Shown piece after piece: positions 60,382 to 64,000 of a stretch of DNA of 64,000 nucleotides. The translations under genes were made by a program, and so were the position numbers. Every line of letters starts with the position of its first letter. Position 1 is the stretch's first letter. The notes beneath the pieces were generated by a model. That model saw only the letters and a list, made by a program, of their open reading frames with translations, was not told the origin of the DNA and did not search any database. Source of the DNA: Rotaria sp. Silwood1 (lineage: Eukaryota > Rotifera > Eurotatoria > Philodinida > Philodinidae); assembly GCA_905250075.1 (NCBI GenBank), contig CAJNOP010000015.1, positions 1,392,776-1,456,775 on the forward strand, read 5' to 3'.

Positions 60382-60815
60382 CTACCACGGACAAAATTAA
60401 CGCAACACATATTTTTGATAGATATTTTCATTAATGGTCAACCACGAAAAATACAAGTTTTTCAGAAATCTTTTTCGTTTATGGAACTTTGTAGAGATTG
60501 TTTCGCTGATCATTTTGGCCAAAAAGAATATTCAAATTTACTCAATAAATAATGATATTAGAGTCAAAATACTAAAAACTTAAGACTGTTCGTGACCATT
60601 GCTGAGTAGTAGGTGATATTTTTGAGTATTCTGAGCCAAGGTTCGTTATTTATCGAGTAAATTTGAATATTTTTTTTACGAAAATGATCAGCGAAACGAG
60701 CTCTACAAAGTTCTATAGACGAAAAAAATTTCTCAAAAACTTATATTTTTCGTGGTCGATCGTTGATGAAAATATCTATCAAAAATACGTGTTGCGTTAA
60801 TTTTGTCCGTGGTAG
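60382..60815. mobile_element. Near-palindromic MITE with TTA target duplication
   Basis: Both ends read CTACCACGGACAAAATTAAC inwards, and the inverted arms extend for about 195 bases at close to 88% identity by eye around a loop of about 40 bases. The element is flanked by TTA on both sides (60379-60381 and 60816-60818), the 3-bp target pattern of PIF/Harbinger elements. The ACAAAATTAACGCAACAC core also resembles the ends of some Tc1/mariner elements, which would require TA instead, so the superfamily is unsettled. No transposase is present. Confidence 0.8.
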
Positions 60816-60889
60816 TTAGTTCTATCATGGTTTTATGACTAATTCACAATGATGGAGTCGGTTCGTAAAAAATCTTTTTTTCAAAACAA

Positions 60890-61030
60890 TAATAAATTAA
60901 TACATCAAAATTATCTTTAATTAACTTTCGATTTACATACATTATAACCTTCTTTTAATTTTTCTTTTTGACATTCTAGATAATCTGTAACCATTGTAAT
61001 TTTTTATAGGAATTGCATGAGTTTGAAAAA
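60890..61030 (-). other. Short coding-like segment
   Basis: The minus strand holds a 25-codon ATG-led frame, MVTDYLECQKEKLKEGYNVC, ending six codons later. It has two Cys 13 residues apart. It may be an isolated remnant. No family can be named. Confidence 0.2.
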
Positions 61031-61060
61031 AAATATGTAGTGAGGCCAAAAAAAACTTTT

Positions 61061-61375
61061 TTAATTGTCTTTGGATTTATTATCACTATCTGAATTGATA
61101 ACAACATCATATTTCTCATCCGTTAATATTTCCTTTGTAGATATATTTGATACAATGACAGTATCGTAAGTGCATTGTAATGCTTCACGGTTTCTTTCAA
61201 TGGAATTAATGACTACTTGAATACCAGCACATACGAAGAATCTTTTAAGAAAAAAAACAATAGATGAATTCAATTAAGTCTTTCCTTACATCGACTATAA
61301 TAAAGCAGCTTTATTTTCTTCACTATTATTTACTAAAAAAATAAAATAAAGCTTTCTTACAACTAAACATGATTT
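61061..61375 (-). pseudogene. Decayed DJ-1 paralogue (exon 1 and exon 2 remnants)
   Basis: The lower part (61061-61240) reads AGIQVVINSIERNREALQC, then TYDTVIVSNISTKEIL and EKYDVVI. It lines up with exon 2 of the DJ-1 gene at 57,016 (EIEVDVASIEKNGHDAVKC ... NVRVVPDKSLDEV ... YDCVVIPGG), but the final PGG turn is lost. The upper part (about 61285-61375) aligns by nucleotide with exon 1: NNSEENKAA corresponds to NGSEEIEAV, and a donor-like GATGTAAGG lies at the same junction. Stops interrupt the exon 1 remnant, and no exons carrying the Cys106 nucleophile or the C-terminus are found. Same strand and exon structure as DJ-1, about 4 kb upstream, so a tandem duplicate that has decayed. Confidence 0.75.
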
Positions 61376-62065
61376 TCTTTTCGATGAAGATTAACCCTCG
61401 ACGATAATAACTACAAGCAAGAAACAACAACAACAACAAAAACGAATGAATCATCCTATCAACCAATAGTAAAAACGTACTATCAGCACCACCTTTGACT
61501 ATCTATACAATGCTGTTTTACTATAATCAGTATTCACTTAATAAGCAAATACAACTTGAATCAATAGTAGTAAAACCATATAAAACTCAATTCGTATATG
61601 CAGTGTTTTTTTCTTAAATCTTTCTTCTAATCCTACACATATTATGGTCTCTACAATGACTACTCGTGCATGAGATAAGTTATCTAAATCAGTACATCAA
61701 TGCTTGATATACTGAAGAATGTTAAAGTGATATTTTTCTTATCGTCAAGAATCTATCTAAATAAAAATACTTGTATTATGTATATATTACACTGAACAGC
61801 AAACAATTATATTATATCGAATCTTCAACTTTTGTATGCATTTCATTCTATATCGCAATATGTCACATTTGTGTCCGTTGATGAGTAGTATAACTTGCTA
61901 ATGTCTTTTATTATATTCTATTAATAGTACAACAAAAAAAAATAAAATAAAAGAATAAAATAGATGGAATAAAATTTCATGTTGCACAGACAAACGAAAA
62001 TAGCTTAAATGTATTTATATCTGAGAATAAATTGTTGTAGACATTCAAAAATTTTCTTTCTTTTT

Positions 62066-62686
62066 CTAAATGGCTTCTTTATGTGCTTCAGCTTTTGCTT
62101 GATGAACTTTTTCTTCAGTCTTGTCACCAATAGCTGAACAAGCAGCTTCAACACGTTCACCAACTGTATTATCCGAATCTTTGACTTTTTCTTTATTCGT
62201 TTCGAATGATACAACACTTGTTGCCTCTAAAATTAAAAAAAATTCTTAATTAATATATCCAGAAGAAGAGACTAAAATTTTTGTATACAAACCATGAACT
62301 TTTTCCGCAACATAATGATATGCATTAGATATTGTATCACCAATATGACTAATTACACCCCGATCTTCAGCAGATTCTTTCTTAGTTTCATTACTTTTAT
62401 CTTCGACTGAAACAATAAAAAATTTAATATTAATCTTTTTTTTTAAATGATGATCGAAAGCTCATGATATCTTTATTAAACAACAACGCCAAGGCTATGA
62501 GTAAAATGGCTACCTATTGAGAGGTTATTAGTTTTAGTTGCTTCTTTATTTGCTTCATGTGAAGCACCACTTGTTACACCTAGAAATAGAAAAAAGATTG
62601 CAATAAAATTATCTAATGTATTATTTTCATTTATTACCTTTCACTTTTTCTGCAATAGCATGAGCGGCGTCTTTAACGTTTTGCAT
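62066..62686 (-). CDS. LEA-like (late embryogenesis abundant, group 3-type) protein
   Basis: Exons 62686-62638, 62579-62514, 62406-62293 and 62226-62066 join in frame to 129 residues. The product is hydrophilic and rich in Ala, Lys, Glu, Thr and Ser, with Lys/Ala/Glu amphipathic repeats: VKDAAHAIAEKVKG near the start, SNAYHYVAEKVHEA in the middle, and AIGDKTEEKVHQAKAEAHKE near the end. This is the pattern of group 3 LEA proteins, which are unfolded in water and become helical on drying, protecting proteins and membranes. There is no signal peptide or ER retention tail, so it is probably cytosolic. All three introns have the same phase (after the first base of a codon), and two exons end in an AEKV(K/H) motif, which suggests growth by exon duplication. 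One Cys is present, which is rare in LEA proteins. Such proteins are known from desiccation-tolerant bdelloid rotifers. Confidence 0.75.
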
Positions 62687-64000
62687 TATTACTTATTCGC
62701 CTTGTAACGATAGTTGTAAGAAAAGGAAGGGAAGATCGACGATAGTTTTTTTTATTTGTAAAAATGAGGAGTATTGTAGGATTCTAGACCCATATATATG
62801 TCTACCCTCTTTTCGCTCTTTTTTCTATGAAAAAGACGAGGAAACAAACGGGAAACAATGAAGACAAACCGGAAGAAGAAGAAAAATAGAGGAAATAGTC
62901 AACGAAAAAGACGTAATGAGTACATGAGGTACGACGTTAGAATGTGCATTCTCTGTGATGACATGAAACTAGCAGAACGATTGAAAGAAATAGAAAGCAA
63001 TCTCACTTAGACGTCTCTTACAAGTTAGAATCGTCTTGACAAAATAGGTATTATTTTGATTTCTAACGGCATCTATGTTATTTAATGCGTACTTTCAAAA
63101 TTTTTTTTGCTAACAAACATATATACCTGTCAAATTGGTTTTGAAATGAGTTGATTGAAATGAGAAGAAAGAGATATATCCAGAAGTTTAGTCTATTTTG
63201 TACTGTCTCTTAATCGATACACAATAGATAGATATAAATAATATCGTGTTCAAATCTCACTTAGATTAGCTAGAAGTCTTGGTATTGGCAAATAACATGG
63301 CACAAAATAGCATTATTACAATCAGCATGAATGATTGTATGAATGTTTATGCTTAACAGATTAAGTAGCATATGAAAATGTTCATGAATACTTGCACATG
63401 TTATATCTTTTGATTGGCTTTCCTCATCCCCTTCTTTATGTTTTGATTCCATATCTTGAAGTTTGATTGCCGAATAATTTTGATTTAATTAGAGCTCGAG
63501 CAATTTTTCTTGCTTCATAGTATTTAACGAGTAAATAGTGCTAAATTGAGATTGAATGCAAAGTTATATATTGATCTTTTTATAAGAAATTAATCAAATT
63601 TTTAATGATTTTTTACCTAATCACCTATTTTTTTCTCTTCAACACTCGTATATTCAATATTAATAAAAAATGAATTTAAAATGCTTCTAGAATCATCTTG
63701 ATATGACTGCTGATTAAATAAATTCTCTAAATTTCATCGATAAAAATATTCAATTTATTTGTCAAGGATTTAATAAGAAATATTATTTTATTTTGATGTC
63801 ATACTATAAATAATTCAATAGAAACCAAATAATGATTTATGCATTTTTATTTCAAATTATTCATACAAGCAATATTGTTGTATCGTTATTAGTTATTCTT
63901 TTCAGCTTTATTTTTGTAACATATGGTAACAGTTGTCATTAGATCAGAATTGACTGTCATATTTTGATTGTAGAAGTATCACAGAGCAATTCAGGCCGAT
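62687..64000. other. Upstream region of the LEA-like gene and window end
   Basis: AT-rich. A minus-strand frame at 63270-63452 starts at a true ATG (MESKHKEGDEESQSKDITCA) and has host-like codon use, but no family or partner exons were found; it could be a small gene or last exon. Nothing else is recognised. Confidence 0.35.

Noticed and set aside
60367-60552. 61-codon frame in the MITE
   Set aside because: It lies entirely in the left arm of the palindromic element and its immediate flank; it is a by-product of the repeat.
62005-62217. Lys-rich minus-strand frame over the LEA gene
   Set aside because: It is a shifted reading of LEA exon 4; the spliced LEA frame explains the sequence.

Overview
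The window is AT-rich eukaryotic nuclear DNA. Its compact genes are split by many short GT-AG introns (mostly 50-120 bp) and separated by long AT-rich gaps. Eight to ten protein genes can be rebuilt exon by exon. The evidence points to an invertebrate metazoan: an animal-type cyclin A, INCENP, DJ-1 and a QRICH2/C16orf96-type flagellar protein. A LEA-like gene, degenerate gene copies and splice-acceptor-like sites just before many start codons fit a bdelloid rotifer (inference, not proven by the sequence alone).

Layout. 1-2,210: a broken coding relic and AT-rich spacer. 2,211-7,169: a 17-exon QRICH2-like gene (+) with a possible alternative last exon. 7,177-8,540: two relics of an unidentified coding family, with a third near 60 kb. 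10,074-10,999: a very short INCENP (+). 14,389-14,461: tRNA-Ile(AAT) (-). 16,482-17,209: a CDA-fold purine/tRNA-type deaminase (-). 18,059-20,106: a P-loop ATPase with a membrane segment (+, first exon not located). 22,115-23,116: a Ser/Thr/Asn/Gln-rich protein (+). 25,505-26,695: a GT31 (Fringe-like) glycosyltransferase (-). 28,910-30,001: a hAT-like element with GGTCCC repeats, containing a nested piggyBac-like element. 34,621-35,546: a long inverted repeat split by a solo LTR. 36,350-37,990: a GC-richer block of unknown origin. 40,297-41,251: a metallo-beta-lactamase/DUF4336-like protein (-). 46,738-49,413: cyclin A (-). 52,445-53,377: an unknown basic protein (-). 57,016-57,947: DJ-1/PARK7 (-). 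60,382-60,815: a near-palindromic MITE. 61,070-61,375: a decayed DJ-1 paralogue. 62,066-62,686: a LEA-like protein (-).

Functional themes are cell division (cyclin A, and INCENP as the Aurora B activator), flagellar/sperm structure, and stress protection (DJ-1 and LEA within about 5 kb). There are no operon-like clusters and no CRISPR. Most of the remaining roughly 40 kb is AT-rich DNA in which I recognise no gene.
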